Positions 16,673 through 25,463 of a DNA stretch of 64,000 nt are shown here, in pieces. Position numbers and translations under genes: made by a program. Source of the DNA: an uncultured Pelagibacteraceae bacterium (GTDB lineage Bacteria > Pseudomonadota > Alphaproteobacteria > Pelagibacterales > Pelagibacteraceae); the NCBI GenBank assembly GCA_902577075.1, contig CACGXV010000001.1, forward strand, positions 372,001-436,000, written 5' to 3'. Within the stretch, counting starts at the first letter, position 1. The number at the start of each line of letters is the position of its first letter. The notes under the pieces were generated by a model. The model saw nothing but the letters and a program-made list of their open reading frames with translations, did not search any database and had not been told where the DNA came from.

Positions 16673-17473
16673 ATGATTTCAACAAACCCATTTTTTATTT
16701 TATCCCAGAGTGTACCGGCTATTTTAATGCAATCGTTCGTTATACTTATGGGTATTTTAATATTGGTGGGGACTGTAATGGATATTATCCATAAAAAAAA
16801 TGTAAAATACTTTTTCCAAAATGCAAAAAAAGCAAAATTGTCAGCTAAAAAAGAATTAACAACTTCTGAAAGAATTTCAGTAATATCAAAAACTATTGCA
16901 AGCGATATAGCAACTACTTCTGAACTAGGAGCAGGTAAAAGAAGATTGGCACATGTAATGGGAATGTATGGAACAATTTTATTTTGGGTTGGATCAGTTG
17001 TGATGATATTTTTTTATACTTCTCCTAATGCAGTAACACCTGCTTTTTGGCCAATCGTTTGGCATGTTGGTGCGGCTTTAACAGTTCTAGGTGGAGGTTG
17101 GTTTTGGTTTTTCCTAAGAGTAGATGTCTACTCCGAAGCTCAACCTTGGTATAGAATTATTCAAGCAGACTTATTTGTGCTAGCATTGATTGCATCTTCA
17201 TTGTTCGGATTAATTTGGTCTTATCTTCAATCTTTAAACTTACAAGGTAGATGGGATGATTTTGTTTTTTTAGGATTATTTATAATAGCAAACTTAGTTT
17301 TATTTGGCGGTGTATATTGGTCTAAATTTGCTCACATGTTTTACAAACCTGGTGCCGCTTTACAAAAAAATTTAGCTGAAGCTGATGGATCAAGAGATAA
17401 TCTTCCACCTGAAGCTGATGCTCCTGAGCAATTTGGCCTAGGTATAAAAAGAGAAGAGCCAAAACATTATTAA
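16673..17473 (+). CDS. aprM: AprM, membrane partner of APS reductase
   Basis: A 266-residue membrane protein with about five helices and a basic loop at residues 40-80. Candidate heme-ligand histidines fall in helices: RRLAHVMGMYG, WHVGAALTV and KFAHMFYKPG. The form and position upstream of aprBA match AprM, related to the QmoC membrane subunit, proposed to link cytoplasmic APS reductase to the quinone pool. In SAR11, an aerobe, the complex probably oxidises sulfite to APS and passes electrons to the respiratory chain. First gene of aprM-aprB-aprA. Confidence 0.85.
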   Translation: MISTNPFFILSQSVPAILMQSFVILMGILILVGTVMDIIHKKNVKYFFQNAKKAKLSAKKELTTSERISVISKTIASDIATTSELGAGKRRLAHVMGMYGTILFWVGSVVMIFFYTSPNAVTPAFWPIVWHVGAALTVLGGGWFWFFLRVDVYSEAQPWYRIIQADLFVLALIASSLFGLIWSYLQSLNLQGRWDDFVFLGLFIIANLVLFGGVYWSKFAHMFYKPGAALQKNLAEADGSRDNLPPEADAPEQFGLGIKREEPKHY

Positions 17474-17507
17474 TATGGTAAAGATCTTAAAGGAGAAAAT
17501 ATAAATT

Positions 17508-17978
17508 ATGTCAACTTTTGTGTATATGACTAGATGTGATGGCTGTGGTCACTGTGTGGATATTTGTCCATCAGATATTATGCATATCGATGAAACTATA
17601 AGAAGAGCAAAAAATATTGAACCAAACTTTTGTTGGGAATGTTACTCATGTGTTAAAGCATGCCCAAACCATGCAATTGACGTAAGAGGATATGCAGATT
17701 TTGCTCCAATGGGTCATAGCGTAAGAGTTAGAAGAGAAGAGGAAAAAGGAACTATTTCTTGGAGAATAAAATTTAGAAATGGAACAGAAAAGAATTTTGT
17801 GTCGCCGATAACTACTAAGCCTTGGGGTAAATTTATTCCAAAATTAGCTGAAGGAGATAAACCTAATCAAGGAGAAATTAATTCTCAAATATTATATTCA
17901 GAACCAGAGGGATTAAATACAAATAAAGAATTACCAAAAGTGGATAAGAGTGCTTTTAAAAAAGGAGTTTATTATTAA
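17508..17978 (+). CDS. aprB: Adenylylsulfate reductase beta subunit (ferredoxin-like)
   Basis: A 156-residue iron-sulfur protein. Two [4Fe-4S] sites are visible: CDGCGHCVDICPSDIM and CWECYSCVKACPNHAI. The C-terminal region forms the tail that wraps the alpha subunit. It carries electrons between the AprA flavin and the membrane partner. A Shine-Dalgarno (AAGGAG) precedes the start, and the stop and the aprA ATG form a TAATG overlap. Confidence 0.96.
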   Translation: MSTFVYMTRCDGCGHCVDICPSDIMHIDETIRRAKNIEPNFCWECYSCVKACPNHAIDVRGYADFAPMGHSVRVRREEEKGTISWRIKFRNGTEKNFVSPITTKPWGKFIPKLAEGDKPNQGEINSQILYSEPEGLNTNKELPKVDKSAFKKGVYY

Positions 17979-19834
17979 TGGCTAGAAAAACTATAGTAGA
18001 AAATTGTGATGTTTTAGTTGTTGGTGGAGGAATGGCTGGAACTGGTGCAACTTTCGAGGCTAGACATTGGGGTAGAGATTTAAAAATAGTTTGTGTTGAA
18101 AAAGCAAATATAGATAGAAGCGGTGCAGTTGCTCAAGGTTTATATGCAATCAATTGCTACATGGGAATGCAATGGGGTGAAAACCAACCTGAGGACCATG
18201 TAAGATATGCAAGAAATGATTTAATGGGATTGGTCAGAGAAGATTTAGGATATGACATGGCTCGTCATGTAGACTCAACTGTTCATATGTTTGATGAATG
18301 GGGTTTGCCAATGATGAAAAATAAAGAGACAGGTAGATACCAAAGAGAAGGTAAATGGCAAATAATGATTCATGGTGAAAGTTATAAACCAATCGTTGCA
18401 GAAGCAGCAAAAAAATCAGCAGATAAAATTTACAACAGAATAATGATAACCCATTTATTAATGGACGAAAATAATGAAAATAGAGTTGGTGGGGCAGTTG
18501 GATTTAATATGAGAACAGGTGACTACCATGTATTTAAATCAAAAACAGTTATTGTTGCTGCTGGAGGAGCTTCACATATTTTCAAACCTAGAGCTGTTGG
18601 TGAAGGGATGGGAAGGACTTGGTATGCTCCTTGGAGTAATGGATCAGCATATGCATTACCTATTGCTGCAGGAGCTAAAATGACACAAATGGAAAATAGA
18701 ATTGTGCTTTGCAGATTTAAGGATGGTTATGGTCCAGTTGGAGCATATTTCTTACATTTGAAAACATATACACAAAATGCAAATGGTGAAAATTATGAGA
18801 AGAAATGGTACGAAAAAACTAAAGAATTAGTTGGAGAATATATTGACCATCATCCTACTCCTACATGCTTGCGTAATCATGCTTTTATCCAAGAAACTAT
18901 GGCTGGTGGTGGACCAATTCATATGGTTACAAAAGAAGCATTCCAAGATCCACACTTAGAAACAGTTGGGTGGGAAAATTTCTTAGGTATGACTGTTGGA
19001 CAAGCAGTTGTATGGGCTTCTCAAAATATCGATCCAAAATATACAAACCCTGAATTAACAACATCTGAACCATATGTCATGGGTTCTCATGCTACATGCT
19101 CAGGCGCGTGGGTTAGTGGGCCTGAGGATTTATCTCCACCTGAATATTTCTGGGGATATAATAGAATGACGACAATTCAAGGTTTATTTGGAGCTGGCGA
19201 TACAGTTGGCGGAAGTGCTCATAAATTCTCTTCTGGATCATTTACCGAAGGAAGATTAGCTGCAAAAGCTGCCGTAAAATACATAGAAGATCAAAAAGCT
19301 AATGATATTAAGGTAAGCGATAAGCAATGTGATGATTTCAAGGAAACTATTTATAAACCACTTGAAAATTACACTGTTGGTAGAAATGAAATAACTGGAG
19401 GGACCGTATCTCCAAGTTATATTTCACCAATCCAGGGGTTACAAAGATTACAAAAAATTATGGATGAGTATGTGGGTGGGATAAGTTACAATTATATGAC
19501 AAACGAGAATACTCTTAAAAAAGGTTTAGAACTTCTTGCGTGGCTCGAAGAGGATTTAGAAAATGTAGGAGCTGAGGACTATCACCAACTTATGAGAGCT
19601 TGGGAGCTTAAACATAGAACTATTACATCTCAGTGTGTTACAGAGCATACCTTGTTTAGACAAGAAACTCGTTGGCCAGGATATTATTACAGAGGTGATT
19701 ATATGAAACTAGATGATGAAAATTGGCATTGCCTTACTTTATCTAGAAGAGATCCAAAGACAGGTAAGTTTACTATGGAAAAGGCACCTGTTTATCATAT
19801 TGTTGATGAAAAAGAGAAAAAAGAAGCTTCTTAG
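17978..19834 (+). CDS. aprA: Adenylylsulfate reductase alpha subunit
   Basis: A 618-residue flavoprotein. The FAD fold starts with DVLVVGGGMAGTGATFEARH and continues with RSGAVAQGLYAINCY. The substrate region GAGDTVGGSAHKFSSGSF is intact. AprAB interconverts sulfite plus AMP with APS. No sulfate adenylyltransferase (sat) gene is nearby, so the APS to sulfate step must be encoded elsewhere or AMP is recovered by another route. The xsc and suyAB genes nearby would supply the sulfite, favouring the oxidative direction. SAR11 aprBA has been suggested to be laterally acquired. Confidence 0.96.
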   Translation: MARKTIVENCDVLVVGGGMAGTGATFEARHWGRDLKIVCVEKANIDRSGAVAQGLYAINCYMGMQWGENQPEDHVRYARNDLMGLVREDLGYDMARHVDSTVHMFDEWGLPMMKNKETGRYQREGKWQIMIHGESYKPIVAEAAKKSADKIYNRIMITHLLMDENNENRVGGAVGFNMRTGDYHVFKSKTVIVAAGGASHIFKPRAVGEGMGRTWYAPWSNGSAYALPIAAGAKMTQMENRIVLCRFKDGYGPVGAYFLHLKTYTQNANGENYEKKWYEKTKELVGEYIDHHPTPTCLRNHAFIQETMAGGGPIHMVTKEAFQDPHLETVGWENFLGMTVGQAVVWASQNIDPKYTNPELTTSEPYVMGSHATCSGAWVSGPEDLSPPEYFWGYNRMTTIQGLFGAGDTVGGSAHKFSSGSFTEGRLAAKAAVKYIEDQKANDIKVSDKQCDDFKETIYKPLENYTVGRNEITGGTVSPSYISPIQGLQRLQKIMDEYVGGISYNYMTNENTLKKGLELLAWLEEDLENVGAEDYHQLMRAWELKHRTITSQCVTEHTLFRQETRWPGYYYRGDYMKLDDENWHCLTLSRRDPKTGKFTMEKAPVYHIVDEKEKKEAS

Positions 19835-19852
19835 AACTCAATAGATCATAAA

Positions 19853-20203
19853 ATGGCTTTATTAGATAAATCCGATGAGGAAATTATTAAAATAGCCGAA
19901 CCTATTTGGGCAAATTTAGTTAAATCATCAAACATTAAAGATTATGGTGGATTTACAAGAGATTTATCATCACAAATGATGTATGGAGCAAATGAGGTTG
20001 AGTTAGGTAAGCAATGGGCAAGCAATAAACTTATTTCAAGTCTAGCAGAAGGATGTAAAGCTATTGGTTGCTTAAGAAGAGGTCTTTATATTACAATACT
20101 TTACAAACAGACCAGCACTGAAATACCAGGAGACTTTTTAGGAAGACTTGTCCTTGGTGATGAAGGAGATGAAGTTAAGGTTTTTGGAGCAACAATCTTT
20201 TAA
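19853..20203 (+). CDS. Conserved-looking protein of unknown function in the apr operon
   Basis: A 116-residue soluble protein, 18 bases after aprA. The N-terminal half is helical (SDEEIIKIAEPIWANLVKSS); two cysteines lie at 68 and 73 (EGCKAIGCLRRG); the end is beta-rich (FLGRLVLGDEGDEVKVFG). No signal peptide or membrane helix. Family not recognised. Position suggests an accessory for AprABM or sulfite handling, perhaps assembly or redox through the Cys pair. It is not DsrC/TusE: it lacks the C-terminal Cys arm. Confidence 0.7.
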   Translation: MALLDKSDEEIIKIAEPIWANLVKSSNIKDYGGFTRDLSSQMMYGANEVELGKQWASNKLISSLAEGCKAIGCLRRGLYITILYKQTSTEIPGDFLGRLVLGDEGDEVKVFGATIF

Positions 20204-20253
20204 ATCACTAAATTATTCTTTGCATTTAACACAACTTGTGGTATCCCGCGAGT

Positions 20254-20400
20254 ATGTTTCAAATAATAAATCAAAACTTAAAAAAATTACCTTTATTCTT
20301 TGAAAATCAATTAAGTAAAATAATTAAATCATTTTTATATCTTTTTATATTTTTTGCTTGGGGCATTATAATCTTAAGCACTGCTCAAAATTTTATATAA
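20254..20400 (+). CDS. Possible 48-residue membrane protein between apr operon and tauE
   Basis: An open frame starting MFQIINQNLKKLPLFFENQL with a basic/amphipathic N terminus and one C-terminal helix (about residues 28-45, containing FIFFAWGIIIL). It fills most of the 246 bp gap before the TauE-like gene. No Shine-Dalgarno is clear, so it may be chance; its protein-like hydrophobic profile and placement argue for a small membrane protein. No family recognised. Confidence 0.35.
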   Translation: MFQIINQNLKKLPLFFENQLSKIIKSFLYLFIFFAWGIIILSTAQNFI

Positions 20401-20449
20401 AACATTCATAATTATTGACTTTGAACTATTAGAGGAATAGTTACTGCTT

Positions 20450-21535
20450 ATGGAGTATTTTCTTCCAATTGCACAAGTTGAAATAAATATTTTATATATA
20501 TTTGGTTTAAGTTTAGTTGTAGGAATTTTATCAGGATTATTTGGAGTAGGTGGAGGTTTTTTAATGACACCATTTTTAATTTTTATGGGTGTGCCACCGA
20601 TATACGCTGTTCCAAATGAAGCAAGCAATATTCTTGGAACTTCTGTTTCAGGTTCTACAACACATTATCTTAAAGGTACACTTGATTATAAAATGGGGTT
20701 TATGATTGTAATTGGTGGTATTGTCGGAACAGTTCTGGGTATTATTATTTTTTCATATTTTAAAGATATCGGAAAAATAAATGTAGTTATTTCTCTTGCC
20801 TATATGTACATCCTAGCAATTTTAGGAACTTTTATGTTAATTCAAGGTGTTTCAGAAATTGATAAAGCTAGAAAAAAAATTACTGAAAGAAAAAAATTAC
20901 ATAAACACTACTGGATACATGGATTGCCCTTAAGAATGCGTTTTAAAAAATCTCAACTTTATGAAAGTGCATTCACTCCAATTATAATTGGTTTAATTGT
21001 TGGTTTCATAGCAGCAATTATGGGAATTGGTGGTGCTTTTATACTTGTTCCTGCAATGATTTATATTATTGGGATGCCTACAAGATTGATACCTGGCACA
21101 TCTCTATTTGTAACAATTTTTGTAAGCGCTATTGTAACAATTCTCCATGCATTAAACTACGGAACTATAGACTTGATTTTAGTTTTTGTTTTAATCTTAG
21201 GATCAATAATTGGTGTACAGTTCGGACAAAAAATAGGTGAAAAAATTGACAGTTCAGAATTCAAAACTATTTTAGCGATTCTTTTACTTTTAGTAGGTAT
21301 TGCTATTGCTTATGATACTTTTATTAAAGATGAAAACACAATTAAAACTGTAATTAATACAAGTGATAATTTAGGATCTTTAAGTCAATTTATATTAAAT
21401 TTTTCTGAAGATATGCCAATATTTTATGGACTTACATCAGTATTGTTAGCAATAGTGCTCGGAGTTGGTGCTGCAATGATTAGAAGAATTTATTCTAATT
21501 GGAATGACGCACGTTTAGCAAAATTGAAAAAATAA
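20450..21535 (+). CDS. TauE/SafE-family membrane protein, probable sulfite/sulfonate exporter
   Basis: A 361-residue TauE/SafE protein with about nine helices. It carries the family repeat GLFGVGGGFLMTPFLIF in the first half and IMGIGGAFILVPAMIYI in the second. A basic cytoplasmic loop (ARKKITERKKLHKHYW) separates them. TauE proteins are linked to sulfite or sulfonate export after sulfonate breakdown, which fits the apr, suy and xsc neighbours. Its stop abuts the stop of convergent suyB with no gap. Confidence 0.75.
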   Translation: MEYFLPIAQVEINILYIFGLSLVVGILSGLFGVGGGFLMTPFLIFMGVPPIYAVPNEASNILGTSVSGSTTHYLKGTLDYKMGFMIVIGGIVGTVLGIIIFSYFKDIGKINVVISLAYMYILAILGTFMLIQGVSEIDKARKKITERKKLHKHYWIHGLPLRMRFKKSQLYESAFTPIIIGLIVGFIAAIMGIGGAFILVPAMIYIIGMPTRLIPGTSLFVTIFVSAIVTILHALNYGTIDLILVFVLILGSIIGVQFGQKIGEKIDSSEFKTILAILLLLVGIAIAYDTFIKDENTIKTVINTSDNLGSLSQFILNFSEDMPIFYGLTSVLLAIVLGVGAAMIRRIYSNWNDARLAKLKK

Positions 21536-22702
21536 TTACGCACTTCTATATAGTTTAGTCATTACAAATTCTTTATGACCTAAAGCTTCCGCACAAGTTA
21601 ATCTTCCATTTGCAACTCTTAAAGTTGATTTAATTAACTCATCACCAGCTTGACTTAAATTCATCTCCCTAGATAAAATTTTTGATACATCAACATCAAT
21701 ATGCTCACTCATAGTTTTTGCTGTAAGTGGATTAGCAGTCAATTTGATTACAGGTTCAATTGGATTCCCGATAATATTTCCTTGTCCTGTTGGGAATAAG
21801 TGAATATTAAAACCTCCTGCAGCTTGTAAAGTAACGCATTCTGCTGCTGCTGATGAAGTATCCATGAAGTATAAACCAGCACCTTTTGTTGGTTCCTCAG
21901 CTGGCTCTAAAACATCAATAAATTGACATCCACCAATTTTTTGAAAGTTTCCAAAAGCTTTTTCTTCTATTGTAGTAAGTCCACCAGCTATGTTACCAGC
22001 TGTTGGTTGACTTTCTGACAGGTCGTCTGTTGCTTCTCTAAGAATAAAATCATTATAATCATTCCATGTTTTTTTAAATTTTGCCTGCGCCTCAGGAGTT
22101 TTACCTCTCTTTTCACAAACAGTTTCAGCTCCTGTTAATTCAGAAGTTTCTCCAAAACATAAATGTACACCTAGCGGTTCTAATTTATCCATTAAATTTC
22201 CTACTGTTGGATTAGACGCTAAACCAGATGTTGTATCAGATTCACCACATTTGACTGATATCCATAAGTCACTCATTGGACATTCTTCTCTTTGTTTTTC
22301 AGATGCCCACATAGAAAATTCTTGAGCTTTTTTTGAAACTTTGGCGATAGTATCTATATCTCCAACACCTTCGATACTAAAACCTTCTACAGGTTTACCA
22401 GTAGTAGCAATTGCATCTACAATTCTTTTTGTCCATTTAGGCTCAATACCAACTACAATTACAGCAGCCACATTTGGATTTTTTCCTGTACCAATCATGG
22501 TTCTAAAGTGAAGTTCTAGATCTGCACCGAATTGTAATCTTCCATATGAGTGAGGTAAAGCAATTGTACCTTTAATATTATTTGCTACAGCCTCTGCACA
22601 TGCGTTTGAAATATCATCAACAGGAAGGATTATTACATGATTACGAGTCCCTGCTCGTCCATTTTCTCTCTTATATCCTAAAAAACTTTTTGGAATTTCC
22701 AT
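21536..22702 (-). CDS. suyB: (R)-Sulfolactate sulfo-lyase large subunit SuyB
   Basis: A 388-residue enzyme of the altronate/galactarate dehydratase family. Visible blocks are [37 protein letters not shown] and [18 protein letters not shown], with Cys residues fitting the Fe-S/metal site of the UxaA group. Paired with the small SAF subunit and located beside xsc, it is best read as sulfolactate sulfo-lyase, releasing sulfite and pyruvate from 3-sulfolactate. A sugar-acid dehydratase is the alternative, less likely next to sulfite genes. Three bases separate it from suyA. Confidence 0.8.
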   Translation of the reverse strand: MEIPKSFLGYKRENGRAGTRNHVIILPVDDISNACAEAVANNIKGTIALPHSYGRLQFGADLELHFRTMIGTGKNPNVAAVIVVGIEPKWTKRIVDAIATTGKPVEGFSIEGVGDIDTIAKVSKKAQEFSMWASEKQREECPMSDLWISVKCGESDTTSGLASNPTVGNLMDKLEPLGVHLCFGETSELTGAETVCEKRGKTPEAQAKFKKTWNDYNDFILREATDDLSESQPTAGNIAGGLTTIEEKAFGNFQKIGGCQFIDVLEPAEEPTKGAGLYFMDTSSAAAECVTLQAAGGFNIHLFPTGQGNIIGNPIEPVIKLTANPLTAKTMSEHIDVDVSKILSREMNLSQAGDELIKSTLRVANGRLTCAEALGHKEFVMTKLYRSA

Positions 22703-22705
22703 ATT

Positions 22706-22993
22706 TTACCATTTTTTCGTTTTAACATTGTGAACGTGAACATGTTCACCTTTTTTAATACTTTTCACTACCTTTCCAATATCATGACCATATTTCATTA
22801 TTGTATCTCCTTCATTAAGATCTACCATAGCAATTTTGTGGCCTAGAGGAATTTCATCTTTTGATTGAATGGATACAGATTTGTCATTTTCCATTATCCA
22901 GCAATTACAATCCTGATTTATTGTTATTTTTTCTATAACAACAACACCTACATTGTCTTTTTCATCATGTATAATTATATCTGTGTTAGACAT
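22706..22993 (-). CDS. suyA: Sulfolactate sulfo-lyase small subunit SuyA (SAF domain)
   Basis: A 95-residue single SAF domain, containing DNVGVVVIEKI, IPLGHKIAMVDLNEGDTIMK and a His-rich end GEHVHVHNVKTKKW. This is the small subunit of split UxaA-type lyases such as SuyAB. It is first in the suyAB unit and divergent from xsc over a 90 bp gap, so the two sulfite-releasing branches share one promoter region and may be co-regulated. Confidence 0.8.
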   Translation of the reverse strand: MSNTDIIIHDEKDNVGVVVIEKITINQDCNCWIMENDKSVSIQSKDEIPLGHKIAMVDLNEGDTIMKYGHDIGKVVKSIKKGEHVHVHNVKTKKW

Positions 22994-23083
22994 TGTGACG
23001 ATTTCTTTATTTGAAATTTTGCCAATCTTATATATTAATCGATCACTTTAACAAATAAAAAAAAGAATTAGAAAGGCTCAACT

Positions 23084-24865
23084 ATGACCAAAATGACAAC
23101 TGAAGAGGCGTTTATAAAAGTTCTTCAAATGCACGGAATTGAACATTCATTTGGAATTATAGGATCAGCCTTTATGGCAATTTCTGATTTATTTCCTAAA
23201 GCAGGTATTACTTTTTGGGATGTCGCTCATGAAACAAATGGTGGTTTAATTGCAGATGGCTACACAAGAGCTACAGGTAAAATGTCGATGGTTATTGCTC
23301 AAAATGGGCCAGGTATTACTGGTCTAGTTACACCTATTAAAACAGCTTATTGGAACCACACTCCTTTACTATTAGTAACCCCACAAGCAGCCAACAAAAC
23401 CATGGGTCAGGGAGGTTTCCAGGAAGTAGAACAGATGAATTTATTTAAAGATATGGTTTGTTATCAAGAGGAGGTTAGAGACCCTTCAAGGATGGCAGAA
23501 GTTTTAAACAGAGTAATTGAAAAAGCTTTTAGAGGTTCCGCGCCTGCTCAAATAAATGTTCCAAGAGATTATTGGACTCAAGTTATAGATATTGAATTAC
23601 CTCCAATAGTTAGATTTGAAAGACAAGGTGGAGGAAAAGAAGCGATCGATAAAGCTGCAAAACTACTATCTGAAGCTAAGTTTCCAGTAATTTTATCTGG
23701 TGCAGGAGTAGTAATAGGTGGTGCTGTAGAAGAGTGCAAAAAACTTGCAGAAAGATTAGATGCGCCTGTTTGTAATGGATATCAACATAATGACAGTTTT
23801 CCTGGTAGTCATCCTTTAGCAGTTGGACCATTAGGATATAATGGATCTAAAGCTGGAATGGAATTAATATCAAAAGCAGATGTTGTTTTAGCATTAGGAA
23901 CAAGACTTAATCCATTTTCTACATTACCTGGATATGGGATTGATTATTGGCCAAAAAAGGCAACAATAATTCAGGTCGACATGAATCCTGACAGAATTGG
24001 CTTAACTAAAAAAGTTACAGTAGGTATCTGTGGAGATGCAAAAATGGTCTCTCAACAAATTTTGGAAAAACTTTCTCCATCTGCTGGTGATGTGGGTAGA
24101 GAAGACAGAAAAAATTTAATTCATAAAACAAAGTCTGCCTGGCTACAAACATTAACTAGTTTAGACCATGAAGATGATGACCCAGGTACAGTTTGGAATA
24201 AAGAAGCTAGAGAAAGAGATTCTGATAGAATGTCACCTAGACAAGCATGGAGAGCAATACAAGCTGGAATGCCTGAGGATGTAATTATATCAAGTGATAT
24301 AGGAAATAATTGTGCAATTGGAAATGCTTATCCAACTTTCGAAAAGCCAAGAAAATATTTAGCACCTGGTTTGTTTGGACCATGTGGTTATGGTTTTCCC
24401 TCGATTTTAGGTGCTAAAATTGGTTGTCCTGATACTCCAGTTATTGGTTTTGCAGGAGATGGAGCATTTGGTATTAGTATGAATGAAATGAGCTCTTGCG
24501 CTAGAGAGGAGTGGCCGGCAATCACTATGGTTATTTTTAGAAATTACCAATGGGGAGCAGAGAAAAGAAATTCAATTTTATGGTTTGATGATAATTTTGT
24601 AGGAACAGAATTAGATCCTGAATTAAGTTATGCTAAAGTTGCGAATGCATGTGGACTTAAAGGATTAACTGTTAGAACTATGGAAGAAACAACTGCTGCA
24701 ATCAAACAGTCATGTGAAGATCAGAAAAAGGGTATAACAACATTTATTGAGGTGATTTTAAATCAAGAATTAGGTGAGCCATTTAGAAGAGATGCAATGA
24801 AAAAACCAGTACAGGTCGCTGGTATAGAGAAAACAGATATGAAGCCTCAAAAAGGTTTGAATTAA
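23084..24865 (+). CDS. xsc: Sulfoacetaldehyde acetyltransferase
   Basis: A 593-residue ThDP enzyme. The cofactor Glu lies in DVAHETNGGLIADGYTRA, and the ThDP/Mg motif is GFAGDGAFGISMNE through FRNYQWGAEKRN. Xsc-type blocks IAQNGPGITGLVTPIKTAYW and GQGGFQEVEQMNLFKDMV distinguish it from acetolactate synthase. It converts sulfoacetaldehyde plus phosphate to acetyl phosphate and sulfite, the key step of taurine breakdown. No taurine transaminase or pta is in the window. A Shine-Dalgarno (AGAAAGG) is present. It needs thiamin, which thiV may help supply. Confidence 0.93.
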   Translation: MTKMTTEEAFIKVLQMHGIEHSFGIIGSAFMAISDLFPKAGITFWDVAHETNGGLIADGYTRATGKMSMVIAQNGPGITGLVTPIKTAYWNHTPLLLVTPQAANKTMGQGGFQEVEQMNLFKDMVCYQEEVRDPSRMAEVLNRVIEKAFRGSAPAQINVPRDYWTQVIDIELPPIVRFERQGGGKEAIDKAAKLLSEAKFPVILSGAGVVIGGAVEECKKLAERLDAPVCNGYQHNDSFPGSHPLAVGPLGYNGSKAGMELISKADVVLALGTRLNPFSTLPGYGIDYWPKKATIIQVDMNPDRIGLTKKVTVGICGDAKMVSQQILEKLSPSAGDVGREDRKNLIHKTKSAWLQTLTSLDHEDDDPGTVWNKEARERDSDRMSPRQAWRAIQAGMPEDVIISSDIGNNCAIGNAYPTFEKPRKYLAPGLFGPCGYGFPSILGAKIGCPDTPVIGFAGDGAFGISMNEMSSCAREEWPAITMVIFRNYQWGAEKRNSILWFDDNFVGTELDPELSYAKVANACGLKGLTVRTMEETTAAIKQSCEDQKKGITTFIEVILNQELGEPFRRDAMKKPVQVAGIEKTDMKPQKGLN

Positions 24866-24920
24866 AGTAAATATTTTTAGCTTCTTAAAATCCTAATAAA
24901 TCTATATATATATTAAATTT

Positions 24921-25310
24921 ATGAACCAAAATGATATCAAAATTGGATCAAATAGAAGTTTTGGAGTTGTATTTTTTATAGTTTTTTTAGTAATCTCCTT
25001 ATATCCATTGTTAAGCAATGAGAACATAGGAATTTGGTCTCTAGTAATTTCAATTATTTTTTTAGTTTTAGGTCTTTTAAATTCAAAATTATTGAATCCT
25101 TTAAATAAAATATGGTTTAAATTTGGTCTACTTTTAGGAAAAATAATTTCACCAATTGTAATGGGAATAATATTTTTTTTTGTAGTAACTCCTATTGCAA
25201 TACTAATGAAACTATTACGAAAAGATTTAATTAATTTGAAATTTAACAAAAATAGTACTTATTGGATTGATAAATCAGGTCCTAAAAGTAAAATGAAAAA
25301 TCAATTTTAA
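24921..25310 (+). CDS. SxtJ-family membrane protein
   Basis: A 129-residue protein with four hydrophobic helices and a short Lys-rich tail. The layout SNRSFGVVFFIVFLVISLYP, a helix pair, then PIVMGIIFFFVVTPIAILMK and YWIDK near the end is that of SxtJ, a protein that recurs beside DUF5989 and carbamoyltransferase genes. Its function is unknown. It is first in a tight three-gene unit. Confidence 0.75.
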   Translation: MNQNDIKIGSNRSFGVVFFIVFLVISLYPLLSNENIGIWSLVISIIFLVLGLLNSKLLNPLNKIWFKFGLLLGKIISPIVMGIIFFFVVTPIAILMKLLRKDLINLKFNKNSTYWIDKSGPKSKMKNQF

Positions 25311-25313
25311 TTT

Positions 25314-25463
25314 ATGAGTTTTATAAAAGAATTTTGGGAGTTTTTAAAAGTAAGAAAAAAATATTGGTTACTTCCAATTATATTAGTCTTAGTCTTATTT
25401 GGTGGTTTAATTGTACTTAGCCAAGGTTCGGCAGTTGCACCATTTATATATACAATTTTTTAA
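25314..25463 (+). CDS. DUF5989-family small membrane protein
   Basis: A 49-residue protein: basic N terminus (MSFIKEFWEFLKVRKKYW), one membrane helix (LLPIILVLVLFGGLIVL) and the end QGSAVAPFIYTIF. This is the DUF5989 pattern, whose members nearly always sit between SxtJ and a carbamoyltransferase, as here. It starts three bases after the SxtJ stop and its own stop abuts the next start. Confidence 0.85.
   Translation: MSFIKEFWEFLKVRKKYWLLPIILVLVLFGGLIVLSQGSAVAPFIYTIF

Noticed and set aside
19853-20203. DsrC/TusE identity for the gene after aprA
   Set aside because: Size is similar, but the C-terminal Cys arm of DsrC/TusE is missing and the two cysteines are in the middle.
24902-25249. Reverse-strand frame opposite the SxtJ gene
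   Set aside because: The + strand frame has family motifs and operon context; the other is its shadow.
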